A stretch of DNA of 25,830 nucleotides from Campylobacterales bacterium (GCA_027081495.1 JALWKJ010000034.1:1-25830), one strand, 5' to 3'; shown: positions 7,433 through 16,054, counted from the first letter of the stretch. Notes: generated by a model from the letters alone, not told the origin. Numbers and translations: made by a program.

Positions 7433-8593
7433 ATGAAGATAGCTGTTTTTTTGATTTTTTCGTCGCTTTTGTTAAGTGCGGGAAGTTTCGATGATTTGCT
7501 TAACGAAGCTTATAAGAGCGATTTGAAAATTAAACTATTAGAGGAGAAATCGGCTTTAAAACAAGAGGATATAAAATCTTCCGATATCTGGGAAAATCCG
7601 ATGTTATTTGGAGGTTTTAAAGATATACTTATAAAAAAGCCGTTTGAAAGAGATCTCGAGCCTATGCAGACCCAGTTTATAGGAGTATCTCAAAAGATTC
7701 CGTTAACGGATAAATTTTCGATCAAAAAAGAGATCGCTTTGAAACAGAGGCGGATTTTAGATTATTTGATAGAAAATGAAAAAAAGGAGATATTATCTCA
7801 GCTTAGCTCCTTTGTATATAACATTGAGATTCTTAAGAAAAAACTTGAGCTTCTTGAAGAAAACAGGAAAAATCTTTTTACGATAAAACGCCTCTTAAAG
7901 GGTTACAGAGCGGATGAAGATTTGCTTCTTGAAACAAATAGGGTTATTTTGACGATAGATCTTAAAAAAGAGACGATTAAAAGCAGACTCAAAGAGTTAA
8001 AAGAGAAGATCGCTATTAGAGTCTTAAGAGACATAAAAGATACAAAGATATCTTTAGCCTTAAAAAAGATCGACGATACGGACGATAGCTCTCATCCTCT
8101 TATAAAGGCGTATGAGACGGATATCTTGATAGCTAAAAATAAGATATCTCTTTTTGATGCAAAAACCACTCCCGATCTAACTCTAAAAGCGGCGTACAAT
8201 CAGAGGATAAAAAGAGGCGATTATCTATCTTTGTCGTTTTCGATGCCTCTTTTGATTCGAGATAAAGAGAAAATCGCGCTTCAAAAAGCAAAACTCATGC
8301 TTTCGTATCAAAAAGCGAGAATTTCAGAGCTTAAAAATAGATTTAAAAGAGAGATAAAGATAAATCATATAAAAATGAGAAAAAGCGCAGTAAATTATTC
8401 TCTTTATCAAAAGAGGCTTATCCCCGTACAAAAGAGAGTTACGAGATATCTAAAAGCGAAAAACTTTACGGGAAATCTTCAACTCTCAAGACTCATAGAA
8501 AACTATAACAAAGTTATATCTTTGGAGCAAAAAGCTCTTGACGAGTTAAATGAACATTTTAAAGCATATTCAAAATTAAGGTATTATCTATGA
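7433..8593 (+). CDS. TolC/CusC-like outer-membrane efflux protein
   Basis: This is the outer-membrane channel of a three-part RND efflux system. The 386-residue protein starts with a signal peptide (MKIAVFLIFSSLLLSAGSFDD) and continues with long helical, Lys/Glu-rich segments and two short amphipathic beta regions, the TolC-family layout. It is a little shorter than E. coli CusC (about 460) and has no lipobox cysteine, so it is probably not lipidated. The start is ATG at 7433 with AGAGG five bases upstream; a GTG at 7427 overlaps that ribosome site and is less likely. Its stop overlaps the start of the next gene (ATGA), so it is translated with the membrane-fusion protein. Sequence similarity in this family is low, so the call relies partly on context. 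Confidence 0.8.
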   Translation: MKIAVFLIFSSLLLSAGSFDDLLNEAYKSDLKIKLLEEKSALKQEDIKSSDIWENPMLFGGFKDILIKKPFERDLEPMQTQFIGVSQKIPLTDKFSIKKEIALKQRRILDYLIENEKKEILSQLSSFVYNIEILKKKLELLEENRKNLFTIKRLLKGYRADEDLLLETNRVILTIDLKKETIKSRLKELKEKIAIRVLRDIKDTKISLALKKIDDTDDSSHPLIKAYETDILIAKNKISLFDAKTTPDLTLKAAYNQRIKRGDYLSLSFSMPLLIRDKEKIALQKAKLMLSYQKARISELKNRFKREIKINHIKMRKSAVNYSLYQKRLIPVQKRVTRYLKAKNFTGNLQLSRLIENYNKVISLEQKALDELNEHFKAYSKLRYYL

Positions 8594-9567
8594 AAACAGT
8601 TATTTTTTTATTTATTGCGATTTCGCTAAACGCAAAGATACTCGAAGTAAAGCAGCTTTTTAATTTTAAAACCGTAAGCGTTAAAAAAGAGGTTGTGCAA
8701 AAAAGCCGTACCTATTATGGTAAAACGGCGATTGATGAACAAAAAATAAAAGAGATCTCTTTGAGATTCGACGCTTTTGTTACAAAACTCTACGCCGATA
8801 AAAGTTATCTGTATATCAAAAGAGGCGACCCTCTTTTTAGACTCTACTCAAAAGAGGCTCTTTCGCTTATCGAAGAGCTTAAAATCTCAAAAAAGATATC
8901 CCAAACCGCGTTAAAAAGAGCCAGGTTCAAACTACGGCTTCTTGATTTGAAAAATTTAAACAAATTATCCAAAACGGTTTATGATTTTGATTTTATATCT
9001 CCTTATGAAGGTTATATCATAGAGAAAAATGTATTTGAAGGAGGTTTCGCGAAAAGAGGAAAGATTCTTTTAAAAATAGCCGATTTCTCGTCGTTGTGGG
9101 TGATAGCCGAGGTATATCAAAGCGATTTGAATCTTTTAAAAGAGGGTATGTACGCAAATGTTTTTATAGATGGTTTCGGCAAGATCGGCGCGAAAGTCGA
9201 TTTTATATATCCAAAAGCCGATCCAAAAACAAAAACCATACAGGTACGACTCGTTATAGACAACGAAAAAAATATATTTCCCGGTCTTTTTGCCAAAATA
9301 GAGCTTATCTATGACAAAAAAGAGCGGTTGATTCTTCCAAAAAGCGCTATTTTGCAAAAGGGCGATAAGAGTTTTGTTTTTATTCCGCAAAACGACGGTT
9401 CGTTTATTCCCAAAGAGATAAGCGCAAATCAAATCAACTCTACTCTTTTTGAAATAAAAGAGGGGTTGAACGAGGGTGATAAAGTAGTCGATAAAGCGCT
9501 TTTCTTGCTTGATAGCGACGCGTTGACGAATGCGCTGTACGAGAGCGAAGAAGATGAGGATTGGTAG
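8590..9567 (+). CDS. RND efflux periplasmic adaptor (membrane-fusion protein, CusB-like)
   Basis: This protein bridges the inner-membrane pump and the outer-membrane channel. The 325 residues show a short signal sequence (MKTVIFLFIAISLNAK), a beta-barrel/lipoyl part with an interposed helical hairpin (about residues 85-125), the lipoyl return FISPYEGYIIEKNVFEGGFA, the barrel segment LWVIAEVYQSDLNLLKEGM, and the ILPKSAILQKGDKSFVF stretch of the membrane-proximal domain. Only one Met (in EGMYANV) follows the start, so the three-methionine Cu/Ag site of E. coli CusB is not evident here. It overlaps the preceding gene by four bases and ends two bases before the pump gene. Confidence 0.88.
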   Translation: MKTVIFLFIAISLNAKILEVKQLFNFKTVSVKKEVVQKSRTYYGKTAIDEQKIKEISLRFDAFVTKLYADKSYLYIKRGDPLFRLYSKEALSLIEELKISKKISQTALKRARFKLRLLDLKNLNKLSKTVYDFDFISPYEGYIIEKNVFEGGFAKRGKILLKIADFSSLWVIAEVYQSDLNLLKEGMYANVFIDGFGKIGAKVDFIYPKADPKTKTIQVRLVIDNEKNIFPGLFAKIELIYDKKERLILPKSAILQKGDKSFVFIPQNDGSFIPKEISANQINSTLFEIKEGLNEGDKVVDKALFLLDSDALTNALYESEEDEDW

Positions 9568-9569
9568 AG

Positions 9570-12500
9570 ATGATCGATAAAATAATAGACTTTAGCGTAA
9601 AAAACAGATTTTTGGTACTACTGTTTACCGCTTTGCTTTTGGGAGGCAGCTTCTGGGCCGTTAAAAATACCTCCTTGGACGCATTGCCGGATATCTCTCC
9701 GCCTCAAGTGATCGTACAGGTAAAATGGCAGGGGCAAGCTCCCAAGATCATCGAAGATCAGGTGAGTTATCCGCTTATCTCAAATCTAATGAGTCTTCCC
9801 GGGATCAAAACGGTTAGAGCTATGAGCAGTTTTCAAAACGCTCTTATATATGTTATCTTTAAAGATGATGTAAATATATATGACGCAAGAGATAGGATAC
9901 TAGAGCAGTTGGCTCAATTGGCTCCTACATTTCCAAAAGGCGCCGAGGTTACTATGGGACCCGATGCCACCGGTGTGGGATGGGCGTACGAGTATGCGCT
10001 TAAATCCGACACTCTTTCGCTGGATGAGCTTAGAAGTTTACAGGATTATTATTATAAATACGCGCTTTTGGGAGTCGATGGAGTAAGCGAGATAGCGAGT
10101 ATCGGCGGTTTTGTCAAAAACTATGAGATAAAATTGGATCCCGATAAACTTCGCCTTTACGATATAAGCGTAAACGAAGTCATAAACAAAGTTAGAAAAA
10201 ACAACAACGATCAAGGCGGACGAGTTATACTTGAGGGAGGTTTTGAAAAAATTATCCAAGCTCTGGGATATCTTAAAAATAGAGTCGAGATGGAAAATAT
10301 TACGATTAAAACCGTTGACTCGATCCCTATACGGATAAAAGATATAGCCCAAGTCGATATAGTGCCGGCAAGCAGAAGAGGCATGGCCGATTTAAACGGG
10401 GAGGGTGAAGTAGTCGGAGGAATCGTCGTCGTTCGTTTTGGCGAAAATCCGTATAAAGTTATAAAAGATATCAAAGAAAAGTTGAAAACTCTTCAAGTGC
10501 CGGGAGTGGAAATCGTAGAGACTTACGATAGAAGCTCTCTGATAGACAAAGCGATCAAAACCCTTGAACATACGCTTATAGAGGAGAGTATTATCGTTAT
10601 GGTTATCGTCGCTCTTTTTTTACTTCATATTCGAAGCGCATTGATCATAATTCTCATTTTACCTATAACCGTGGCTTTTACATTTTTGCTTATGAAAATA
10701 TTCGGTATCGGTTCAAATATCATGTCGCTTGGAGGTATAGCGATCGCCATAGGAGCTATGGTCGATGCGGCGATAGTTATGGTGGAAAACGCGCATAAAT
10801 ATATTCATAAAGAGATAGCGAAAAAGGGATCCATTAGCGCAAAGGAAAGAAAGAGGATCATTATATCTTCGGCAAAGATGGTGGGCAAGCCGATCTTTTT
10901 CGCTCTTATGCTGGTAGTAGTTTCGTTTTTACCGATTTTCGCTTTAAGCGGACAGGAGGGAAGACTCTTTAGTCCGCTTGCATATACGAAAACATTCGCC
11001 ATGATCGTAGGGGCTCTTTTATCCGTAACTCTCGTGCCCATTTTGATGCTCTTTTTTATAAAAGGTCATATTATTTCCGAAGAGAAAAATCCGCTCAATA
11101 GGTTTTTTCAGATACTTTATGTTCCGTTTCTTAAAATTTCTCTAAAATTTAGATATCTCGTTCTTCTTGGAGGAGTTTTGGCGCTGGTTTTTATCTATCC
11201 CCTTTATAAAAAACTAAACTGGGAATTTATGCCTATGATGAATGAACAGACTTTTATGTATATGCCCGTAACTCCTTACGGCATAGGGATAGATCTCTCA
11301 AAAGAGCTTACTCAAAAAAGCGACGCCATCATAAAGAGTTTTCCCGAAGTTTCAACGGTATTTGGCAAAGCCGGCCGCGCGGATACCGCAACCGATCCGG
11401 CGCCGCTTGCGATGATCGAGACGATTATATCGTTTAAACCCAAAGAGGAGTGGAGAGAGGGGGTTACTTACGCTTCTTTGTTAAAAGAAATGGAGCAAAA
11501 GCTTCAAATTCCGGGACTTATAAATTCATGGACTTATCCCATAAGAGGGCGAATAGATATGCTTTTAACCGGTATCAGAACTCCTCTTGGGATAAAGCTT
11601 TTTGGATCAAAGCATAAAGAGCTTGAAGAGTATGCTTCAAAGATAGAGGAGAAGTTAAAAGATTTTAATTTAACTCTCTCCGTATCTCATGACAATACGA
11701 ATAACGGCTATTATATCGATATAGATATAGACCAAAAGGCGATAAGCCGCTACGGTATAAACAAACAGGATATTCTTGATACCGTCTCTTACGCTATCGG
11801 CGGCGCGAGGATTTCCACAAAATTTGAAGATCTTCAAAGATATCCCATCTCTGTGCGTTTTAGCGGCGAATTTAGAGACGATATAACAAAACTTGAAAAT
11901 CTTACCATTAAAACAAAGCTGGGATTTCATCCCTTAAGGGAGTTTGCGAAATTTGCCTATAAACAAAACGCTTCCGTTATCAAGTCCGAAAAGGGACTTG
12001 GAGTAAATTTTATCTATATTACGCCAAAGCCCGGAGTATCTCCCAAACAGTATAAGGACGAAGCGTCGAAAATATTGAAAAAGATGACTTTTCCAACGGG
12101 TGTTTATTATGAATGGGCGGGGCAAAGTCAATATCTTGAATCGGCTATGAAAAGATTACAATACATCATACCGGCCGTTTTTGTAATCATATTTTTACTT
12201 ATCTATTTCGCGCTGCGGGATATCGCTTATGCTGCAATAGTCTTTTTCACTCTCCCTTTTGCCATGATAGGAGGGTTGTGGCTTGTCGGATTTTTGGATT
12301 TTAACTTATCCATAGCCGTTGTGGTCGGATTTTTGGCATTGCTGGGAATTGCCGCGGAAACCGCTATCGTTATGATGGTATATCTTGATGAAGCGTATGT
12401 AGAGGCGAAAAAAAGCGCTAAATCGTTTGGCGTTTTGGATTTAAAAGAGGCCGTCATAGACGGCGCGGCATTGAGACTAAGACCGAAGCTTATGACGGTT

Positions 12501-12671
12501 TTCGCGATTTTGGGAGGTTTGGTACCGATCTTGTATATAAACGGCGTGGGAAGCGAAGTGATGCAACGAATAGCCGTTCCGATGATCGGAGGTATGATAA
12601 GCTCAAGCGTGTTGACGCTCATAATCATTCCCGTGCTATTTTTTATTTTGAAGTTAAAAAGTGTAAAATAG
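9570..12671 (+). CDS. cusA: CusA-type heavy-metal RND efflux pump (Cu(I)/Ag(I))
   Basis: This is the proton-driven inner-membrane pump of the HME-RND family, 1033 residues with the usual twelve-helix pattern and two large periplasmic loops. The proton-relay helix reads GAMVDAAIVMVENAH, with Asp399 and Glu406 matching E. coli CusA Asp405 and Glu412. The three metal-binding methionines are present as Met565 (YMPVTP), Met615 (PLAMIET) and Met664 (RIDMLLTG). Their spacing of 50 and 49 equals that of E. coli Met573, Met623 and Met672. This supports Cu(I)/Ag(I) rather than Zn/Co as substrate. The start is ATG at 9570 with GAGGA nine bases upstream; a TTG at 9561 directly abuts that site and is less likely. 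The protein acts with the two genes upstream. Confidence 0.93.
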   Translation: MIDKIIDFSVKNRFLVLLFTALLLGGSFWAVKNTSLDALPDISPPQVIVQVKWQGQAPKIIEDQVSYPLISNLMSLPGIKTVRAMSSFQNALIYVIFKDDVNIYDARDRILEQLAQLAPTFPKGAEVTMGPDATGVGWAYEYALKSDTLSLDELRSLQDYYYKYALLGVDGVSEIASIGGFVKNYEIKLDPDKLRLYDISVNEVINKVRKNNNDQGGRVILEGGFEKIIQALGYLKNRVEMENITIKTVDSIPIRIKDIAQVDIVPASRRGMADLNGEGEVVGGIVVVRFGENPYKVIKDIKEKLKTLQVPGVEIVETYDRSSLIDKAIKTLEHTLIEESIIVMVIVALFLLHIRSALIIILILPITVAFTFLLMKIFGIGSNIMSLGGIAIAIGAMVDAAIVMVENAHKYIHKEIAKKGSISAKERKRIIISSAKMVGKPIFFALMLVVVSFLPIFALSGQEGRLFSPLAYTKTFAMIVGALLSVTLVPILMLFFIKGHIISEEKNPLNRFFQILYVPFLKISLKFRYLVLLGGVLALVFIYPLYKKLNWEFMPMMNEQTFMYMPVTPYGIGIDLSKELTQKSDAIIKSFPEVSTVFGKAGRADTATDPAPLAMIETIISFKPKEEWREGVTYASLLKEMEQKLQIPGLINSWTYPIRGRIDMLLTGIRTPLGIKLFGSKHKELEEYASKIEEKLKDFNLTLSVSHDNTNNGYYIDIDIDQKAISRYGINKQDILDTVSYAIGGARISTKFEDLQRYPISVRFSGEFRDDITKLENLTIKTKLGFHPLREFAKFAYKQNASVIKSEKGLGVNFIYITPKPGVSPKQYKDEASKILKKMTFPTGVYYEWAGQSQYLESAMKRLQYIIPAVFVIIFLLIYFALRDIAYAAIVFFTLPFAMIGGLWLVGFLDFNLSIAVVVGFLALLGIAAETAIVMMVYLDEAYVEAKKSAKSFGVLDLKEAVIDGAALRLRPKLMTVFAILGGLVPILYINGVGSEVMQRIAVPMIGGMISSSVLTLIIIPVLFFILKLKSVK

Positions 12672-12688
12672 AAAAGATTTCTATTTTT
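12665..12688 (+). terminator. AT-rich hairpin overlapping the cusA stop, weak terminator or attenuator
   Basis: AAAATAGAAA (12665-12674), a three-base loop and TTTCTATTTT (12678-12687) form a perfect 10-base stem ending in a five-T run. The cusA stop codon is inside the left arm. Only two G:C pairs support it, so it would stop RNA polymerase only partly. It could lower expression of the following lipoprotein gene. Confidence 0.35.
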
Positions 12689-12698
12689 GGGGTTTGAT

Positions 12699-13721
12699 AT
12701 GTTTAAAGCGCTGCTGTTTATTTTACTGCTTTTTGTTAGCGGATGTATGGAGATCGTGAAAGAAGAGGAGCAGCAAGAGCTTGATTTAAAATATATAAAA
12801 CAGAGCGTTCTTTTGAGCAGAAACGAAATGACCGCATTTGTAAATGTCGGAAATTACGGTATATATATTATCGATATTTCCGACACGAGAAACCCGAAAC
12901 TCATCAAAAGATATAAAACCGACGCAAGCGTTTACTCTATAAGCCTTAAAGATAATACTCTTTTTAGCGCCAACGATAAAGAGGGAGTCGAGATCTTGGA
13001 TGTAAGCGATCCTTACGATATGACTACTATGGCTTATCTAAATATCAAAGATGAGCTCGCCCGCAGCGTGAGACTTAGTGAAGACTCCTCAAAACTGGCG
13101 GTAGGAACAAATAAAGGAGTAGTTCTTTTTGACGCTACGAATCTTTCTTATCCGCAATATCTCGGCAGGTACGATACAAACGGCAGTATCAAAGATATAA
13201 GATTTTCAAAAGATTCAAAAACCCTCTTTTTGGCAAATTTTAAATACGGTCTTGAGATTTTGGATATAGATTTTCCTTCATATCCCCAAAGGGCGTCTAG
13301 TATCGTCTTTGAAGGAAACGGTTGTGATTTGGAGTTTGATAAAAACTTCCGAGATCTTTTTACCGCTAGTTTGACAAGCGCTTTAAAAGTGGTCGATGTA
13401 GAGGATAGAGAAAGACCGGAAGTAAAATATATATACGACGCTCATGATGTAAGCATGATCTGGGATATCGCTCTTGGGTCGAATCTGTTTGCAAAAAGGG
13501 TATATCTGGCAAAATCCGAAAGAGGTTTTGAGATAGTGGATTTTAAAAATCCCGACGATCCGAAGAGAGTAGCGTTTTTTGATACAAACGGCACGACAAG
13601 AGGAGTAGCGGTAAACAGGTCGGAAACTAGAGTATTTGTGGCCGACGGAAAGGAGGGATTTAAGATTTTTGACATAAGCCGTAAAGATTCTCCCAAAAAG
13701 ATCGGATATCTTTCATGGTAA
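12699..13721 (+). CDS. LVIVD-repeat beta-propeller lipoprotein
   Basis: This is a predicted surface or periplasmic lipoprotein of 340 residues. The N-terminus MFKALLFILLLFVSGC carries a lipobox (VSGC), so Cys would be the lipidated first residue. The rest holds seven repeats of an LVIVD pattern (for example GIYIIDISDTRNPKLIKRY, GVEILDVSDPYD, GLEILDIDFPSYPQ, GFEIVDFKNPDDPKRV, GFKIFDISRKDSPKKI), spaced about 43-46 residues apart, which fits a seven-bladed propeller. I see no catalytic motif; such domains usually serve binding or scaffolding. The start is ATG at 12699 with GGGG six bases upstream, not the TTG at 12687. It lies 27 bases after cusA, but a functional link to metal efflux is only inferred. 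Confidence 0.82.
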   Translation: MFKALLFILLLFVSGCMEIVKEEEQQELDLKYIKQSVLLSRNEMTAFVNVGNYGIYIIDISDTRNPKLIKRYKTDASVYSISLKDNTLFSANDKEGVEILDVSDPYDMTTMAYLNIKDELARSVRLSEDSSKLAVGTNKGVVLFDATNLSYPQYLGRYDTNGSIKDIRFSKDSKTLFLANFKYGLEILDIDFPSYPQRASSIVFEGNGCDLEFDKNFRDLFTASLTSALKVVDVEDRERPEVKYIYDAHDVSMIWDIALGSNLFAKRVYLAKSERGFEIVDFKNPDDPKRVAFFDTNGTTRGVAVNRSETRVFVADGKEGFKIFDISRKDSPKKIGYLSW

Positions 13722-13805
13722 ATGAATTTTCAGAGCACTCGATTTAAGATCTTGGCAAAAGAGTCGATATATAGTTATACGAAAGAGATTTTGTATTCTG
13801 TTTAA
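13722..13805 (+). CDS. Possible 27-residue small open frame
   Basis: An ATG directly abuts the TAA of the LVIVD lipoprotein (TAAATG) and opens a frame of 27 codons ending in TAA, starting MNFQSTRFKILAKES. I see no clear ribosome site, and a probable promoter overlaps it. It may be translated by restart after the upstream stop, or it may be noise. No function can be suggested. Confidence 0.18.
   Translation: MNFQSTRFKILAKESIYSYTKEILYSV
13752..13780 (+). promoter_or_regulatory. Candidate promoter of the pseudopilin operon
   Basis: TTGGCA (13752-13757), a 17-base spacer and TTATAC (13775-13780) give a good sigma-70-like pair about 40 bases before the first pseudopilin start. It would separate the pseudopilin genes from the efflux/lipoprotein transcript. 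Confidence 0.4.
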
Positions 13806-13820
13806 AAAGGATCGACTTTT

Positions 13821-14531
13821 ATGCGAAAAGCCATAAGTTTAATCGAACTTGTTTTAGCCATCATAGTCATAGCCATATCGGTTATGTCTGTTCCGATGAT
13901 GTTGCAGCAGAGTGCAAAAAGCGATAATTTTTCGATGGTGCAAGAGGCCATTTTAGCCGCTAGAACGAAGATGGGAAATATCTTGAGTTTTAGATGGGAT
14001 AGAAACTCGCTTGATACCAACAATACGAACGGTCGCTTTCGGGCTCTTGATGTTATCTCGGGCGCGGCGGCTTTGGATAGAAACAACACTTATTATGAAG
14101 AGAGGCGCATAGGTCATGTTTACGGCGATCTTAGAAGAAAGATGTTTGCCGTAGAGACGAATGTTTCTACTTTCGTAATCGCTCCAAATGATACCAATTT
14201 TACGAATATAAACGATTTTGACGCAAAAAGCGCGACTATAGACTGGAAGGGAGCAAATTCCGCGACGGATCGTTACGAATATCTGGATCGAGAATTGAAC
14301 TTGACTACAAGAGTTTTTTATATAGCCGACAATACCGTTGATTATAACGCTACTAGTATAGATTTCGTATTTGATACGGCAAGCGCGAAAACTATCAAAA
14401 ATATAAATAACTCTACGAATATCAAAATGATAGAACTTAATGTAACAAGCCAAAATTATTTACCGTTTGTTTTTAGGACATTTTCATGTAATCTCGGCGA
14501 ATCGAGACTTCTTTCAAGGCCTCTTCCATGA
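13821..14531 (+). CDS. Type IV pilin-like (pseudopilin) protein
   Basis: This is a 236-residue protein with a class-III (prepilin) signal: a four-residue leader MRKA, then ISLIELVLAIIVIAISVM, with Glu at mature position 5 and a hydrophobic helix. The residue before the predicted cut is Ala rather than the usual Gly, which prepilin peptidases tolerate less well. The remainder is Asn/Thr/Asp-rich, as in minor pilins and pseudopilins. It probably joins a type II secretion-like or type IV pilus-like fibre. An AAGGA site lies about ten bases upstream of ATG. Its stop overlaps the next gene start (ATGA), so three pilin-like genes are expressed together. The assembly machine itself is not in the window. 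Confidence 0.75.
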   Translation: MRKAISLIELVLAIIVIAISVMSVPMMLQQSAKSDNFSMVQEAILAARTKMGNILSFRWDRNSLDTNNTNGRFRALDVISGAAALDRNNTYYEERRIGHVYGDLRRKMFAVETNVSTFVIAPNDTNFTNINDFDAKSATIDWKGANSATDRYEYLDRELNLTTRVFYIADNTVDYNATSIDFVFDTASAKTIKNINNSTNIKMIELNVTSQNYLPFVFRTFSCNLGESRLLSRPLP

Positions 14532-15484
14532 GAGATATAAAACAAAACAAAAGATCTAAAGCCGCATTTACTCTCGTAGAGATCATAATGGTCATCATCG
14601 TCTTGGGTATAGTTTCGATGATAGGCACAAATATCATCGCCCATATGTATGAGAATTACATGAGATCGAAATATATAAATGAACTTGAGCAAAAAACCGA
14701 ACTAGCCCTTGAGATCATCACTCATAGACTTCAATATCGCGTAAAATCTTCCGCCATCGTTAGAGAAAAAGGAACAAACAATACCCAATGGCTAAACTCC
14801 GAGGATTTAAACGCGTCGTACGATATGCTTGAGTGGATCGGATACGAGTATGAATCGTTTAGGGGAGAAAACAACGGGACTATGACTGTTCCCGGATGGA
14901 GCGGTTTTGTAGATCTTAACAACTCCGAAACAAATGTTACTCAGATAGTTACGAGCGGTTCAAATCTGGATTTTAGCGTTAAAATGATCAAAATGCTCTC
15001 TTACGATAAAGTCGATCTTAACGCTTCGGCGGGAAAAAATCTTCCCGCGATAATCTTTAAACAGTTAAGCAGTAACGATATCTCGGGATTTGGATGGGAT
15101 TGGAGCAACAACGATCATAACTATACTCTTAGGGTTAGAAAAGATCCGACAAGAAACGATGTGTTGATTTTTGATGAAAATATTAGCTCTTTGGGCGTAA
15201 CGGAGTTAAAAGAGCAGTATTATCTAGCCTGGAGCGCGTACGCTTTAGTTCCCGAAGGCGATGAGAATGATTTCAATCTCACTCTTTATTATAATTATCA
15301 GCCGTGGTACAACGAACACTATAATTCGGCAAACAAAAATATAAAAAGAGCTCTTGTCGCCGAACATGTAACGAGTTTTAAATTTTTACAATCGGGAAAT
15401 ACGGTTCGCGTGAAGCTCTGCATAGGAGACGGTAATCAAACCGGAAGCAGCTTTGGATTTTGTAAAGAGAAGGCGGTGTTTTGA
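14528..15484 (+). CDS. Type IV pilin-like (pseudopilin) protein
   Basis: This 318-residue protein has a 13-residue basic leader (MRDIKQNKRSKAA) followed by FTLVEIIMVIIVLGIVSMIG. The mature Phe1 and Glu5 are canonical, and Ala replaces Gly before the cut. Its length is like that of larger minor pseudopilins (GspJ-like), but I cannot match it to one named subunit. Two cysteines lie near the end (RVKLCIGDG and GFCKEK), a possible disulfide. It overlaps the upstream gene by four bases and the downstream gene by one base (TGATG). Confidence 0.75.
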   Translation: MRDIKQNKRSKAAFTLVEIIMVIIVLGIVSMIGTNIIAHMYENYMRSKYINELEQKTELALEIITHRLQYRVKSSAIVREKGTNNTQWLNSEDLNASYDMLEWIGYEYESFRGENNGTMTVPGWSGFVDLNNSETNVTQIVTSGSNLDFSVKMIKMLSYDKVDLNASAGKNLPAIIFKQLSSNDISGFGWDWSNNDHNYTLRVRKDPTRNDVLIFDENISSLGVTELKEQYYLAWSAYALVPEGDENDFNLTLYYNYQPWYNEHYNSANKNIKRALVAEHVTSFKFLQSGNTVRVKLCIGDGNQTGSSFGFCKEKAVF

Positions 15485-15927
15485 TGCGTAAAGGGTTTAG
15501 TCTTATCACGGCGATAATTATTATGATGGCTGTTTCGCTATTGATGACGATGATGATTTCCCTCTCTTCATCAACCGTAAAAACGACAACCGATATGTAT
15601 CTCAAAGAGCAGGCGCAGTTGTTGGCAAGAAGCGCGACCGAGTATGCTCTGCTAGCGATTTCAGGTCATGACAATACGAAAAACTGTATAAAAAATATCA
15701 ATATATCATATCCAAACTCGACAACCGTAACTCATGAAATGAATATCTCGATCCTCTATATGGGCAGAGGGATATCAAACTGCGGCTCTCATCTTCTTGA
15801 GAACAATGTAACCACGGATGATTCGAATCTTACGGCTATTATCGATGTGATCGTTTCGGTTAGAGCCGATACGACGGGTATTACTGAACCTATCAGAATT
15901 CATAGACGAACGATACAAAAACCTTAA
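15484..15927 (+). CDS. Pilin-like protein lacking Glu5 (GspK/PilX-like minor component)
   Basis: This 147-residue protein starts MRKGFSLITAIIIMMAVSLLMTMM, a standard prepilin leader with Gly before the cut and Phe at mature position 1. The residue at position 5 is Thr instead of Glu. Loss of Glu5 is known from GspK, the tip pseudopilin of type II secretion, so this may be a tip component of the same fibre. ATG at 15484 is preferred over the TTG at 15481 because it is the usual start type and overlaps the upstream stop by one base. It is short for GspK (about 300 residues), so the exact role is open. Confidence 0.68.
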   Translation: MRKGFSLITAIIIMMAVSLLMTMMISLSSSTVKTTTDMYLKEQAQLLARSATEYALLAISGHDNTKNCIKNINISYPNSTTVTHEMNISILYMGRGISNCGSHLLENNVTTDDSNLTAIIDVIVSVRADTTGITEPIRIHRRTIQKP

Positions 15928-16054
15928 TTGAGTCTTTTTAAAAATGATACTTCTCTCAAACGGCTTCACGGCGGGTTCCTAAAATTTGGGACAAATTTTG
16001 ATTCTGCCGCTGCAGATGTTGTTCGAGAATCATATTCTTCAAAAGACTCAATTA
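15925..16054. repeat. 130-base imperfect palindromic element: MITE-like repeat or structured RNA
   Basis: Perfect 14-base terminal inverted repeats, TAATTGAGTCTTTT (15925-15938) and AAAAGACTCAATTA (16041-16054), bound the element. Inside are a second pair, ATGAT/ATCAT and TCTC/GAGA, a stem CGGCGG/CTGCCG (15969-15974 and 16004-16009), and a central hairpin AAAATTTG-GGA-CAAATTTT (15981-15999). The left end includes the stop codon of the last pseudopilin gene. No T-run follows either arm in the plus direction, so it is not a standard terminator. A miniature inverted-repeat element or a folded non-coding RNA are the leading options. Confidence 0.6.

Noticed and set aside
13953..14453. Minus-strand frame of 166 codons opposite the first pseudopilin gene
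   Set aside because: The opposite strand has a clear prepilin signal and operon overlap; this frame has no known motif.
15925..16054. Reading the palindromic element as 4.5S or 6S RNA
   Set aside because: The conserved SRP RNA loop is missing, and the 6S-like bubble cannot be confirmed by eye, so I left it as an unnamed element.
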